The notes under the pieces were generated by a model. It was given only the letters and a program-made list of their open reading frames with translations. It was not told the origin of the DNA and did no database searches. A program made the position numbers and the translations under genes. A stretch of 64,000 nucleotides of DNA from Smallanthus sonchifolius (lineage: Eukaryota; Streptophyta; Magnoliopsida; Asterales; Asteraceae): NCBI GenBank assembly GCA_023525975.1, contig CM042027.1, positions 11,241,001-11,305,000 of the forward strand. Reading direction: 5' to 3'. This document shows, in pieces, positions 24,146-36,095 of the stretch. How positions within the stretch are numbered: the stretch's first letter is position 1; every line of letters begins with the position of its first letter.

Positions 24146-25130
24146 CTAGGTTACACGCTTGTGTATTACACGGGTTGTATATTGAATACGATATAATTCA
24201 TAAATATTTGCATACATTTTTTTCCAAACTTAATTTATAAACCTTGATACAACTTTCATTTGTAAACCGGAGAAGAAGATCATGAATATCATTAGAACTA
24301 TATACAATATATTCAGACATTTCTTAAATGTAGTTTAATATACTATTTTCTAATTTAAATATAAGATAAAATAAAAAATTATAATTAATAGGAGAGAGAT
24401 GAGAGATGCGAGAAAAAAAGATTGAGAATGAATAAAAAAGTGACAAATGTTCCACCAAAACCTTTATTTATTAGATAGCATATAATTTTTTTTTCATAAA
24501 ACGTTTTTTATTAAAAAAAAGGTTTGTCATAAAACATTTTTATAAATTGAACATTTCTTTCATTTTTTTAAAAAAAATTAAAAAAAATAAATATATAACG
24601 TTTCTAGAAATTTGTATTAAAAAACCACATAACATGTCAAAAATATGTAATGTGTAATTTTTATTACTAAGTATATATTAGATTGCATTTATTCAACCCG
24701 TATAAAAGATTGGTAATATAAGATTTATTACAATTTAACATGAATATATAATAGGTTTTTAAAATCGAATTAAAAAATATCATAGTAACAAAATTAAATT
24801 AACATTATTTATTTTTTCAACTAAATTATGTATAACAAAATTATATATAAGGATTTTAAATTTTCCTATAAGAATTAAAATTTACATTTAATTTGGTTTC
24901 AAAAATATATTCATTGACTTTAAAATAATTGACTTTTTAAAAAAATTCAACTTAAAATATATTGACATAATTAGTAAATGTATTTTCATAAATCATCACC
25001 TTAATAACTTCAAAATCATTTATTACTGTGAGAAATAAAAGTAAACTATTTTGAGCGAGAAAATATCAATGGGAGAGTCTAAGAAGATGACATGTGGCAT
25101 CAAACATTTTATTTTATTAAAGTAGTAAGA
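24146..25130 (-). mobile_element. Non-autonomous Helitron (985 bp), both ends visible
   Basis: On the minus strand it begins A|TCTTACTACTTTAATAAA with a GCCACATGTCA motif nearby. It ends with hairpin TACACAAGCGTGTA, then ACCTAG, then a T. The A|TC...CTAG|T borders fit a Helitron insertion. It is AT-rich and non-coding, and lies in the second GST intron. Confidence 0.75.
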
Positions 25131-27284
25131 TATATTTATTTATTTGTTACCAACAATACATTCAAAATATAGCTTGATTTACTATATTGTTTGAATCTGT
25201 TGTCCAAACTTGCTTAGGCATCGGCCAACATGTAGCTTCATAATATATTGTTTGCGTTTACCAGTCAAATCGTGCTATTTGTAAAGTACACATAAGAGAA
25301 CAAAAATACACTAAGTCGGTGATGATTAGTTGTGCACTTATGCGTCTTGTTCTAGACGTCACCAAAATTGTATTGTATCTTATGTCCAGATATTAATTAT
25401 TTTTAATCATCCGAATTATTCTCATTGAAATATATAAGATAAGTATAGTAAAATATTTCCTTGGACACTATTTCTTACGTCACCTATTTGTGCACGATTG
25501 TTTTAACGTGAAAAGAAGTTAAAATAACTATATGTTTAAAGAAAAGAAACTATGATTGTTTTAACAATATTCTTTTTTAAATGATAACTAATTAAACTAA
25601 TGCAGTTACGAAAGCAATCAAATGGCTTAAGAACAATTAGCTAACAAAGTCTCTAAAACGAACCAAAGGTTCCAAGAACAAATTCTTATTAATTAAAACT
25701 CAATCAATAACTAATTCAAAACAATAACCCTAGATTCTAATTTATAACTAAGAAAGAGAAATCTAATATGAAACCAAATAAAGATAAAATAGAAAATTAA
25801 AATATCAAATAAATAACAAAAGATAATGTTTCATCTCTTCAAATTAAATTGTCATCTTCCAACAACTCCAACGTGAGTTCGATGCAGGTTCGGGTTCAAC
25901 TAAGGTGGATGCTCCTGCATTATAATCCCCGTCTTCGAAAAAAACGCATCCTCTAGTTTTGTCTCCATACCAAAGTTATCTGGGTCGAATGGCGCATCGG
26001 GCAGCCTCTTGTCCACTCGTGCCTTTGTTATAACAGGTTCTCGCAAGAATTTAGTGTAACAAACCCGAAGGGAAGTTGGGCTTCAGAAAGCATCACCCGA
26101 ATAGGCTCAACAGTTGTATTCAACTTTGCTAGCCTTCCTGAATTTCTTTCAGTGGACCTTACTCCCGGTTTGCAATCATAGATCAATATTTCTTGTCAGC
26201 CAACTTTACTTGTCGTTTGGGCTTTTAAAACTGAACCATCATCTATATGAGATCCATCTTTACATATATTTGGTTTAATTAAATTTCCATTCAAGCTATT
26301 AATGGGAATGGACCACTCACTGTAAATTCCAAGGGACCATACATGAATCCTTAGAGAATGCAACAAAAAAAAAATCACCATTTGATAATTATTTTCATTT
26401 TGAATTTGAATGCAAAGATCCTTATCACGATTGATATACTCATCCCTAGAAACCAATATATTTCCTAAGTTTTTTTCTAAAAAGGTGGTGTTGAAAATTT
26501 TATTTACCATTATGGTGTTGTTAAAAAAGTATTTATCAAAGTGGGGGTAGAACATTTTTTTCTCAATTAAAAAAAATAAAGAAAAGGAAAAGAATCTACA
26601 GCAAAATAAAACAACCTTCCATCATCCACGATTCTTCGTGTTCTCCGATGTTTGTACAGATTGGAACCGGCAGCGACTTGGCGATTTAGAAGACATATCC
26701 ATCACCATCTCCGAACATTCAGAAGTACTGATTGGTAACCAAAGAATCGTTAATTTCCATCGAAGTAATAATCTAGTTGTGTGTTTCCTTTGACGATTCA
26801 ATATGCCAAATCAGTTTGCAATCTACCATGGATTCTTCATCACAACCAGTTTGGCATTAGATAGTCTGTTGTATTTTATGGTCCTTTAACAACTAATATG
26901 TATGCAATTCAATCAGACATGAGTCTAAATTCTTCTATTAGATGTTGGAGAACAAATTTAGAGGTGACAATTATAAATGATTTGATTTAAGAAATTAGAT
27001 GCATACATTTCTAACTCCAATTTCCTAGAGAATGTTATAGTCATAGACCAATCAACCTAAAGATGAAACCAGTTTGCTATAAATTAAATTTAAACCGATT
27101 TGTCTAGATGAAATCGGAAGTCCATAACAAAACATTTATAGAGGAATCGGAGATCCAAAAACCGGGAACTACATCGAAGCCTCGTAAAATTTTTAGATGA
27201 ATCGATAGGTCTATTACAAAGTCGGCGAAGAAGATGGCCGATGGGGACTGATTTCGGGTTTCGGATTAGATTGCTTGTTCAACC

Positions 27285-27325
27285 ACGACGACGACGACAA
27301 CCACGACGACGACGACGATGATGAT
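27285..27325. repeat. (CGA)n-type trinucleotide repeat
   Basis: An imperfect CGACGACGAC/GATGATGATG tract inside the LTR element. The overlapping ORFs on both strands are products of the repeat. Confidence 0.85.
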
Positions 27326-27958
27326 GTCGCACAAGTGGGGTTGCACCGTTGAACAACTATCGCCTCCCTGTTTAAAACCATTAACTTGTTGCGTCTTTGT
27401 TCCACCGTCAAGATTAACCTTTAGCCAAAGTGAAGAAGATGTTGTGCCCATGTGGGTTTCTGTTTTAGATTTTTATTTTTTTATTTTTAATAACACATGG
27501 GTATAAATGTAAATTTATACAAAACTACACCACTTAGGTAAATAATTTATAAAGAACACTATATTGGTAAATATATTTTTCAAGCACACTCTTTTAGAAA
27601 AAAAAACTCTATATTTCCTTCTCTTTGGATATTTACTTTCCTTTTAAATCCTTTAACGCCGATTCCTTATTTAACTCGTTATTACTTTGGAATTCCGATG
27701 ACCTAGGGTTAATAATAAACCTTACCATCCACCATTAGCTGTAGGACTGCCTTTCACCACCATGCCTTCCAAAACTTTAACGAAAATACCCAAAGAAACC
27801 ATACTTGTCAGCAAGATTATGGTGTCATCCAAGAAAGGTGTGTGACAACCCGCAGCCACTATGCCACCATAATGAACCGATGTAGCCCCCTTTAATTTTT
27901 CAACCAGCGTACCTGAAGAAACTGTTGAATATTCATAGTTGTTGACAACCTTTTTTTC

Positions 27959-28438
27959 TTATTCTTGACCAGTAACTCTAGTAATCGCTCGTTGCACCCA
28001 CAAATATTCTTCTTCATCATAGGGCAACCTATCTTCATCGAATCTGGGTTCTTCTTCCAATAAACCCTTTGGATAGATTGGTTCAGAGAACCGGTGTGGA
28101 TCACGTCTAAACGACTGCTGCTCTCTGTCACCACATTCGTCCCCGACGACGGTGCTCAACTCGGTTTTCGTCTGGCACATATCCTGTTGCAACTCGAGGT
28201 GGCGGATTCTTTGTCGGAGCCGTTTAATCTCTAGTTGAAACTCGAGATCTCGGACTCGTCTGAGTCATTTGATCTCCAAATCTCATGGGTCACGGTTCCT
28301 GATCTCGTTGCCTCGTTCGGCGAATCTACGGTCATGGTTGAATCGATCTTCATGAGCATGTGAACCACCAATGTTCTTGTCGATGCCTCGGTCGGCGACT
28401 CTTCGAACAAGAAAATACATGCCTTCACGTAGAGCCAT
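27959..28438 (-). pseudogene. gag-like N-terminal remnant of the 3.2-kb LTR element
   Basis: It starts at an ATG 15 bases past the primer-binding site. One frame continues through two TGA stops to 27959. It passes an Arg/Glu/Leu-rich coiled-coil segment (RLRQRIRHLELQQDMCQ) and an acidic stretch (PRFDEDRLPYDEEEYLWVQR). This layout resembles the N-terminus of Gypsy Gag proteins. No capsid core or zinc knuckle follows. Confidence 0.5.
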
Positions 28439-28929
28439 TTAATAAACCTAGAGTTCTGATACCAACTGATGTAGTTACGGAAACAATCAAATGACTTAAC
28501 AACAATTAGCTAACAAAGTCTTTAAAACGAACCAAATGTTCCAAAAATAAAGTTCTTATTAATTAAAACTCAATCAAAAACTAATTCAAAATAATAACCC
28601 TAGATCCTAATTTATAACTAAGAAAGAGAATTCTAATTGAAAACCAAATAAAGATAAAATAGGAAATTAAAATATCAAATAGATAACAAAAGATAATGCT
28701 TCATCTCTTCCAAATAAATTGTCATCTTCCAACAACTCCAACGGGGATAGGCGTGAGTTCGGTGCAGATTCGGGTTCAACTGAGTCGGATGCTCCTGCAT
28801 TATAAACTATAATAGAATTATTATTTTAAAATAAGAAGCATTATAGATAGACGGTTTTGATAAACCGATTTTAGATATTGTTTCCATTTTAAAACTTTCT
28901 AATTTAAAACAAACATATCTATATCTATA

Positions 28930-29411
28930 TCTATACTATATAATAAATAAATGTTTTTATGCCACGTGTCACCTCCATATTTATTCTCATCATTTTTTCT
29001 CGTCTCTCTCTTATTAAATACATATCTATCTTTTAATAGCAATAATATATCTTTAAAAAAATACTAATTATACTAGTAAAACACATTTATTTTAAATTAT
29101 CACTTATTATAAGAAAACTTTAAAATCTAATTATGTAACTTTTATTTTCAATCAAATATTAAATGAAAGTCAAATTACATTAGATAGTGTTTAGTGTATT
29201 TTTGAAACTCAATTATATATTAATTTTTACATATTTTGAAATTTATTTTTATCTTTCGTATATTTAATGCATTTTTACACATATAAAATATATAAACAAA
29301 TACTTAATAATATTATCCATTGGTATTTTTTCAACCCGTGTGTACTATAAAATATATAAACAAATACTTAATAATATTATCCATTGGTATTTTTTCCATC
29401 CCGTGTGTACT
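28930..29411 (+). mobile_element. Helitron 5' end and body, 3' end lost
   Basis: It begins A|TCTATACTATATAATAAATA with GCCACGTGTCACC. The sequence is closely similar, in inverse, to the Helitron at 43257-48427. A 64-bp segment ending ACCCGTGTGTACTA is tandemly duplicated at 29282-29409. No CTAG terminus is visible. Confidence 0.6.
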
Positions 29412-29893
29412 ACACTATATTCAAGTGTTTTAGGATACTTTAGAGACCATTAATATTCAAAACCTATTTAATTTATCTTGTCACAATAGTTATATCTAGA
29501 ACTGATTTTAACTTTATATGGTTGTTTGTTTAGTGCAATCCTGCAATATATGAGGTTCATAGAAGCTATGGAGATGAGCAAGCTATTGCAGAAGCCTCCG
29601 CGAAACTGCAAATACTCGAAAATAAGCTCACAGGTAGTGGTAAGAAGTTCTTTGGAGGTGACAACATTAATTTGGTTGATATTGTTGCTGTTTATATAGC
29701 CTATTGGCCTGAAATAGTTGAAGAAGCTAAGGGAATAAAGTTTTATACCAGAGATAAGTTTCCCAAAATAACTGAATGGGCTGATAACTTCCTTAACTGT
29801 CAAGTTGTTAAGGAAACCCTACCTCCAAGAGCACATTTGCTTGATTTGTTTCTGAATCGACACCGTGTAAGGTGTAATGGTACTCCAAAGTAA

Positions 29894-30302
29894 CATGTTA
29901 ATTGATCTTAATTTGTGTTTTCTTACTGTTTTTGTGCTTATGATGTTGTAGTTTGTGTGTGTAAGTTTATAACATCTGTTAGATCTTACAATAATTAAGT
30001 GTCTCTTAGTTAACGGAAAGTTTCGATATTCAGCATTGAACGTGTTATGTATGTAAGGTCTTTTTTTGTTTTTATCTAATAAAATAGTTTGGCTGTAATT
30101 CTTCTATTAATCACAATTGCATATAGTAAATACACACGACTCAAATTCATTAAACAATTATTAAAAAACTAAACAGATAATCCTAAAAACAAACTATCGA
30201 TAATCACCAAATAAACTTAATAAACATAAATTAAACTTTCATTTTAGCCCTTCAACTTCTTGAATGTCACTTATTATGATTAAATGTTTCAATCTCTAAT
30301 GT
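29894..30302. other. 3' flank of the second GST; no gene
   Basis: AT-rich. It would contain the 3' untranslated region of exon 2. Nothing else is recognised. Confidence 0.4.
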
Positions 30303-31022
30303 ATGCAATATTGCTTCTCTGACTCGCTCGGCTTCGACATGGCGAGTCTTGATCGAGTCCCACATCTTCTTGGCGGTTTATTGATCACCAAGCTGCATGA
30401 TCAACGACTCAGGTACCGATTGATACAACAACCCTATCGCGAGATCGTTCTTTTCTTGATCAGTCGAACCCAGTTTTATTACTTCCCAAACTTTGTGAAT
30501 ACTTCATACGTAGAGACTAGACGCTATAGTTCGTGGGTGAAAGCATCGGCATTGAACGGATGCCGGTCTAGATTCTTTACCCTTTGGTGGCGGAACGTAC
30601 GTTGTCTGCCATTGACTTCTTCCTTCGTGAATACATTAATTAACGGAGTGGCTGGATCCGTTGTACAACTCAAGTTCGATCAAACAGACTTGTTCGACCT
30701 CGATTATGAACCAGTCTTGTTCAATCGATAATGACGTTCTGGTTGGCGGTTATCACGATTACATTTATTGTTTTGATTCTTTAACATGGCTCTGATACCA
30801 ATTCACAGATTGAATCAATATAAAGAACACAACAAAATAAACGAACACACAATTTAGAGTAAACTCGATTTTTTATACTAGGGAAATATAACTCAAAATC
30901 CCTAATACAATAACTCTCTTGATTAAATCCTACTTGATAGTAATCAATATATAGAGAAACACAAACTTGATAAGCAAGAGAACATAACCCTAATTATCCC
31001 GTGGTCCCCCCCCCCCCCCCCA
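30303..31022 (-). mobile_element. Truncated Copia element: LTR, primer-binding site and gag start
   Basis: On the minus strand, TGGTATCAGAGCC lies at 30788-30800, just inside an LTR covering about 30801-31000. Gag sequence follows down to 30303. It is interrupted by stops but keeps UBN2-type Copia Gag blocks (GLLYQSVPESLIMQLGD, KKMWDSIKTRHVEAERV). Everything 3' of gag is missing. A run of 17 C at about 31006-31022 lies at or near the LTR start and may be an assembly weak point. Confidence 0.7.
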
Positions 31023-31153
31023 AGAAAATCTGGGCTGCCCCTCACGGGCCATTCAGTTTTATATTTTGTTTATTATAGTCTTCTTATTTTATTAAGACTA
31101 AAGATAAATTAGTTTCGTGATTGTTTATATAATTTCTTCTGTGTAATACTAGG

Positions 31154-31371
31154 GGATGAACTCAGACTCAAAGGCAACAAGTTCTTTGGAGGTGATAACA
31201 TCAATCTGGTTTCAATTAGTAAGCAACCGAAATAAAGATCGTGGCAACAAGTAAGTTTCCAAAACTAATCGAATGGGCCGATCGATTTGTTAATTTTCGA
31301 GTTGTCAAGGAAACTTTACCTCCAAGACCAATCATGCTTGCCTACTACAGGAATCGGTTTCGTAAGATTAG
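31154..31371 (+). pseudogene. Relic exon 2 of a third tau GST
   Basis: The sequence reads DELRLKGNKFFGGDNINLV and then loses about 20 codons. It resumes with SKFPKLIEWADRFVNFRVVK and ETLPPRPIMLAYYRNRF. These match the C-terminal domain of both complete paralogues. No first exon is found upstream, where the Copia remnant sits. The deletion removes part of the helical domain, so it is dead. It completes a tandem GST cluster in one orientation. Confidence 0.8.
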
Positions 31372-33866
31372 TCGTTTTATGTTGAGTTGCTACGTATTGT
31401 GTTGTGTCATTTTTTCTTAAATGTGTAACAACGTTTCTTTGTTGCAAACAAAACGATGGCATGGTACTAAATAATAGCACATTATCACCGTATCAACACA
31501 ATACTATCTTCTAAAAAGTAATGACACAGAGAAAACGGTTGTAAATGAGCCGAGCCATGTTTGGCTCGTATAATTTAAGCAAGTTCGAGTTAGGCTCTAT
31601 TTTAAAACTCGAGCATTGCTCATTAACACTCTTTTTAAGCTTGGTTTCAACTCGTTTATTTGTTATTATTATTATTATTATTATAACTTTATATATAGTA
31701 AGATACATATTATTTAGTTATTTTATAGTAAGTTTATATATATATATACACATTTATACGTATTATTTAATTATATGTTTATGTAAAAAAAACCAAAATT
31801 TATTTTTTTTTTTAGCCCGTTCAAATTCACAAGCCTAGTTAAGCTAGGTATGTGAAAATTTGGTTCGAGCTTGTTTAAACAAGGCACGATTCAAACTTTT
31901 AATAGGACAAAAAAATTAGCATATATGTCTCATTTTTGTCCTATTAAAAATTAGCATGTATGTGAAAATTAGGTATGTGCTTTTGGTGTTGTTTGTTTTT
32001 GCTGAGTCGACGTGGTTTAGGCTGGTACATCTCGTATTTGATGAACTTCTCAACCTCAACCAATGATCGAAACATCCTTCCAGATGATCCGTGATGGTAA
32101 AACTGCATTCAAATAGTTTCGGTTTGTTATGTATCCATAGTGCATTGTTCAATAGCTAGTATGTTAAACAAGAGAAAGTGAATGCCGGTCGATTTATATA
32201 TATGTATATGTATACGTATATACGTGTATGTAAGTTACATGTTCATTGCAAAGAATGAAGCGAGCAATTCTTTTTTCCTAATAAAAATCACTACACGTTT
32301 AGTTTAAAGACAAAACCTTGTCATGAGTTTTGTCGGGCCTTTTTCTGGTCTCGACTCTCCAACCCTCTAGTCGATTGTACACATATTGACAACTTCGAGT
32401 GTCGATGTTTGTGAGCCTTTTACCAACAAACTTTGATAGTCGTTGACGATACTGTACAAAATACACGGATTAACTAATACCAAACTAAATATTGAGCGAA
32501 ATAGTTAATACATCACTTTTTTAACCGCAGTTTTTAGTAATAGAATATTTAATTATTCATTCAATATCTAAACTGTCAAGCACCCATGACTTTGATGTCT
32601 AGTGACATTGGTGAATAACACCCGCAAAAATAGTGTGGGTACAAATTATACAAGTGGAGGTTACATGGTATTTAAGAGTAAAAAATATTTAAAAAATCCA
32701 AACTGCCAAGGACTAGGGGCGGCTTAACATATTTTGGTGTCTAAAGCGAACATCAAATTTATGGTTTTTTATAAAAAAATTCTAAATATATAAAAATTGT
32801 TAAAATGTAATTTTATGGAGCGTAAAAACGTATAATGTTAACACAAAAGTTGATGTATTATTATTTTCTCTAAAAACACAAAAGTTGATAAAATACCACA
32901 TATATTTTTACGTTAAAATATAGACTTAAAATAGTTTCTTAAATTTTGGGGAGCCTAAAGCGGTTGCTTTAGTTGATTGTACAGTAGAGTCACCCATGCC
33001 AAGGACAACAAAATAAGAAAAGTTGTAACCACAATCAAATTTATAATTACCGTCACTGCTACAAAATTGGGTATTAGCTACCAATTTTTTAAAAAGCAGT
33101 CGCATATTTAACGATCGGAAAGGCAGTCGCAAATTCAGGATCGAATACACATCGGTTCCAAAATTAGTGAAGAAAAAAATATAGTTCTAATCATAATCTT
33201 TATCTTTCAAACAAAGATTATATTAATTTGGTTATAACAAAAGTTTATTTACATTTTATGGGTAATTTCATATATACCCCTACAAACTTGAAAAATATCA
33301 TATATACCCGACAAAATATAAAAATATCATATATACCCTTACAAACATGCAATAATATCGTATATACTCATTTCATTAGAAACAATTTAAAAGATGACCA
33401 TTTTACTCTTGTTTCTCTAAACTTTAATATTTCATATTTATCAATTTTTAACATTGAAACTTCATATTTACACATTTTCAACTTTAGAATTTTATATTTA
33501 ACCATAAAAAATAGTTTTCTCAAAATACTATTTTGTATTTTTCTCATTTTTTTAATAACCTTACCAATTTTCTTTTATAGCATTAACATTTTGTAACTTT
33601 CTCACGAGATTTATTCTGAATCGATGTCTTCTGAATGGGTTTGGAGAATCGTGATAGTCGCCATCAAGAGAACGAGTGATCTTTTATGTATTGGATAAAA
33701 CTAAAAAATTAGGTTATAAAAATCATTAATGGATAAGGGGCAGAATAGTTATAAAATAACAAATTATTTAAATTGGGTATATATGATATTTTTAGTTTTT
33801 GTTGGGTGTATATATATATATATATATATATGATATTACACATGTTTGTAGGGGTATATATGATAT

Positions 33867-35202
33867 GGGTTAGGTTATAGTAAAAAGGGTTTTAAAAATA
33901 AGAAAGGTAAGAATGATTTTAAGCTTGACATATGTCATTTTATTATTTTTAAAGGGAGGGCATAATGGTCAATGTGTAATATACCAGGTCAATGTGTAAT
34001 ATACCAGGTCAATGTGTAATACACCAGGTCAATGTGTAATACAAGGTCTGATATTACACAATGATCAGACCTGATATTACACAATGACCTGACATATTTG
34101 AGCGAATTACACAATAATGAGCGAATTACACAATGAGCTGGAAAACGTAAAACACAATGATGAAAACATATAACACAATGATGAAAAATATTTGACACAA
34201 TGAACTTGTATTACACAATGACCTGACTAATTACACAATGAACTTGTATTACACAATAACTTGACTAATTACTCAATGAACTTGTATTACTCAATGAACT
34301 TGTATTACACAATGAACTTGTATTACACAATGACCAGACGTGGTATTACACAATAAACTTGTATTACACAATGACCTGACTAACTACACAACGGAAAACG
34401 TAAAACATAATGATAAATACATATAACATAATGAACTTGTATTACACATTGAACTTGTATAACACAATGAACTTGTATAACACAATGAACTTGTATTACA
34501 CAATGACCTGACTAATTTCACAATGAACTTGTATTACACAATGACTTGACTAATTACACAATGAACTTGTATTACACAATGACTAGACGTGGTATTACAC
34601 AATGAACTTGTATTACATAATGAACTTGTAATACACAATGACCTGAGTAACTACACAATGAGCTGGAAAACGTAAAACACAATGATAAATACATATAACA
34701 CAATGAACTTGTATTACACATTGAACTTGTATAACATAATGAACTTGTATTACACAGTGACCTGACTAATTACACAATGACCTAACTAATTACACAATGA
34801 ATTTGTATTACACAATGACCAGACGTGGTATTACACAATGAACTTGTATTACACATTGACCTGACTAATTACACACTGAGCTGGAAAACGTAAAAAAAAA
34901 TTTCTTTTTTGTTTATAACGACATTATACTCGTTTTAAAGATAAAAAAACGCTCGTTTTTATGGTGTAAAAAAACGCTCGTTTGAAAAAATAATGTCGTA
35001 TGTAAAAGTTATGAACCTTTAAAAATGAGGGGGGAACTTGATAAAAGTCAACAAAAGTGGCCAAGACTAAAATACCCTTCCAACAACTTTTTTTCTTACA
35101 ATTTAATCTCAACCATTAAATCTTTTCTACAATTTGATCTAATGGCCCTAAATCCTTCTCACCCTTCTTACAATTAAAATCTTTTTTACTTGAACCTAAT
35201 CC
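33867..35202. mobile_element. Second Mutator-like element nested in the first
   Basis: The left end GGGTTAGGTTATAGTAAAAA and the inverse of the right end (GGATTAGGTTCAAGTAAAAA) agree over about 57 bp. TATATGATAT flanks both ends (33857-33866 and 35203-35212). The interior is a minisatellite plus an A/T-rich palindromic stretch; no transposase is present. Confidence 0.85.
33968..34890. repeat. ACACAATGA-based minisatellite, orientation switch at its start
   Basis: About 0.9 kb is built from units of roughly 17-20 bp such as ACACAATGAACTTGTATT and ACACAATGACCTGACTAATT in irregular order. The first ~90 bp carry the reverse complement (TCAATGTGTAATA), so the array flips near 34045-34060. It is confined to the nested Mutator-like element. 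Confidence 0.9.
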
Positions 35203-36095
35203 TATATGATATTATCCCTACATTTTATAAGTAGGAGAAAATTAAGTTACCTTATCCCAGATGACACATTCAATTGGAAGGTCAAAGTTTCCATGGACAT
35301 AATGAACGGTCCATGATGTTCTTAAGCCTCGTTTACGCATTCCTTGTGGACGTTCGTCATGTTCTTCCTCGTGTCCTCGATGTTGGACTAACGTTAGTAT
35401 CCCCTATTGTAAATTAATTATTAGTATTTTTGTAAACCGAATTAAAGCATAACAATAATCGACTTTTAATGCACTTTTATTATATATACAAAGATTAAAT
35501 AAATAAAGAAAATAATGAATAGTTAGTAATGAAGATTTAAATTTTATTTTAAAAAAATTATGATTATGTACCTTCTCTATAACCAAGATGCTCTTTGAAG
35601 GCTCTTGAATGATAATGAGATGGTTGCTAATGCTTCCTTGTTTATCAATTACAAACAAATAACCATTAAAATAAATAAACAAAGGGAGACTCAAACACAC
35701 ACACATCTCTATGTGTGTATGTAGCGAGGAGAGAGATGTTATATGGGTAAATATTTACTATGCTTGCATTTTATACACATAAACATGCATACATATATTA
35801 AACCTTTAAAAAAAACTTTTTTCAATAAAGAGAGTTGTAAATGCATAATACCCAAAAAAATGAAAAATGATGTCCCTTGGGAAAAAATGTGTGATATCAT
35901 GCCAAATATGCACCATACCATTTTGGTGGTTATATAAAAACGACCCTACTACGGCTAGATATTTTTCTTAAGGAAAATTTATAAATACAAAAATATTTAG
36001 AGATAATGGTTGAACGATAAGTGAGAGCGATCCAAATAACATACCTCGACCATATTAACACTTGCTTTTAGTCCATTCGAACAATTTGCAGAGAT

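Larger units (their letters stand above)
25598..28802 (-). mobile_element. Non-autonomous LTR retrotransposon (3.2 kb) with degenerate gag
   Basis: Direct repeats at 25598-25922 and 28467-28802 (325 and 336 bp) are the LTRs. TAAAC flanks the whole element (25593-25597 and 28803-28807), a perfect 5-bp target-site duplication. A primer-binding site complementary to initiator tRNA-Met lies at 28453-28464. A purine-rich tract (GAAGACGGGGA on the minus strand) adjoins the left LTR, fixing minus orientation. The 2.5-kb interior holds a gag-like N-terminus and no pol. The left LTR's termini are TAATGCAG and CTGCATTA, a perfect inverted repeat lacking the usual TG/CA. Confidence 0.85.
21349..29893 (+). 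pseudogene. Second tau GST, frameshifted, with a 7.9-kb transposon-filled intron
   Basis: Exon 1 (21349-21664) starts MADDEVKLYEDGRSPYVSRV, with catalytic Ser14. One extra base in an A/G run at about 21505-21512 shifts the frame between NPVYKK and VPVLVH. The remaining frame ends at a GT donor after AKYIAET, the same place as in the intact GST. Exon 2 (29534-29893) follows an AG acceptor. It is open for 119 codons and closely matches the intact paralogue (KKFFGGDNINLVDIVAV, KFPKITEWADNF). The intron, 21665-29533, holds at least five transposons. TATTTATA lies about 38 bp upstream of the ATG. It is probably a recent pseudogene, but the single-base insertion beside a homopolymer could be a sequencing error, leaving a functional gene with a long intron. 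Confidence 0.75.
33260..35218. mobile_element. Mutator-like non-autonomous element with 10-bp target-site duplication
   Basis: The ends GGGTAATTTCATATATACCC and ATGATATTATCCC are inverted repeats. TACATTTTAT flanks both (33250-33259 and 35219-35228). Duplicate unit B has the uninterrupted site TACATTTTCT, so the insertion followed the duplication. A related 0.6-kb copy lies at 59602-60204. A second element is nested inside. Confidence 0.85.
31667..36095. repeat. Tandem segmental duplication, unit A
   Basis: It begins at a (TTA)n microsatellite and matches 36096-38785 almost throughout, apart from a 1.96-kb Mutator-like insertion (33260-35218) and small indels. The junction at 36095/36096 joins CAGAGATTTTT to (ATT)n, so the microsatellite marks the breakpoint. 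Unit A contains most of an MBD gene copy on the minus strand. Confidence 0.9.
31967..36095 (-). pseudogene. MBD-domain gene, duplicate A (broken)
   Basis: Exons matching copy B lie at 35636-35572, 35403-35251, 32451-32317 and from 32102 downward. The first of these has lost 10 bases relative to copy B, which shifts the frame before the downstream MBD exons. The first exon and the promoter lie outside the duplicated unit. The original stop codon is deleted, so the last exon runs into unrelated sequence. The MBD itself (EGWRVETRKRPDK, FYHHGSSGRMFRSLVEVEKF) is well kept, as expected for a recent pseudogene. A 1.96-kb transposon lies in the intron between 35251 and 32451. Confidence 0.75.

Noticed and set aside
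27214..27506. Poly-Ser/poly-Val ORFs on both strands
   Set aside because: They are translations of a CGA/GAT trinucleotide repeat inside the LTR element.
30303..30731. Plus-strand 142-codon ORF
   Set aside because: It is antisense to a Copia gag remnant with UBN2 motifs on the minus strand.
31006..31022. Run of 17 C as a regulatory or quadruplex element
   Set aside because: An isolated homopolymer at an LTR edge; more likely slippage or an assembly artefact.
33968..34890. Short regularly repeated units that could suggest a CRISPR array
   Set aside because: The units vary in length and order, have no unique spacers, and sit inside a plant transposon; this is a minisatellite.
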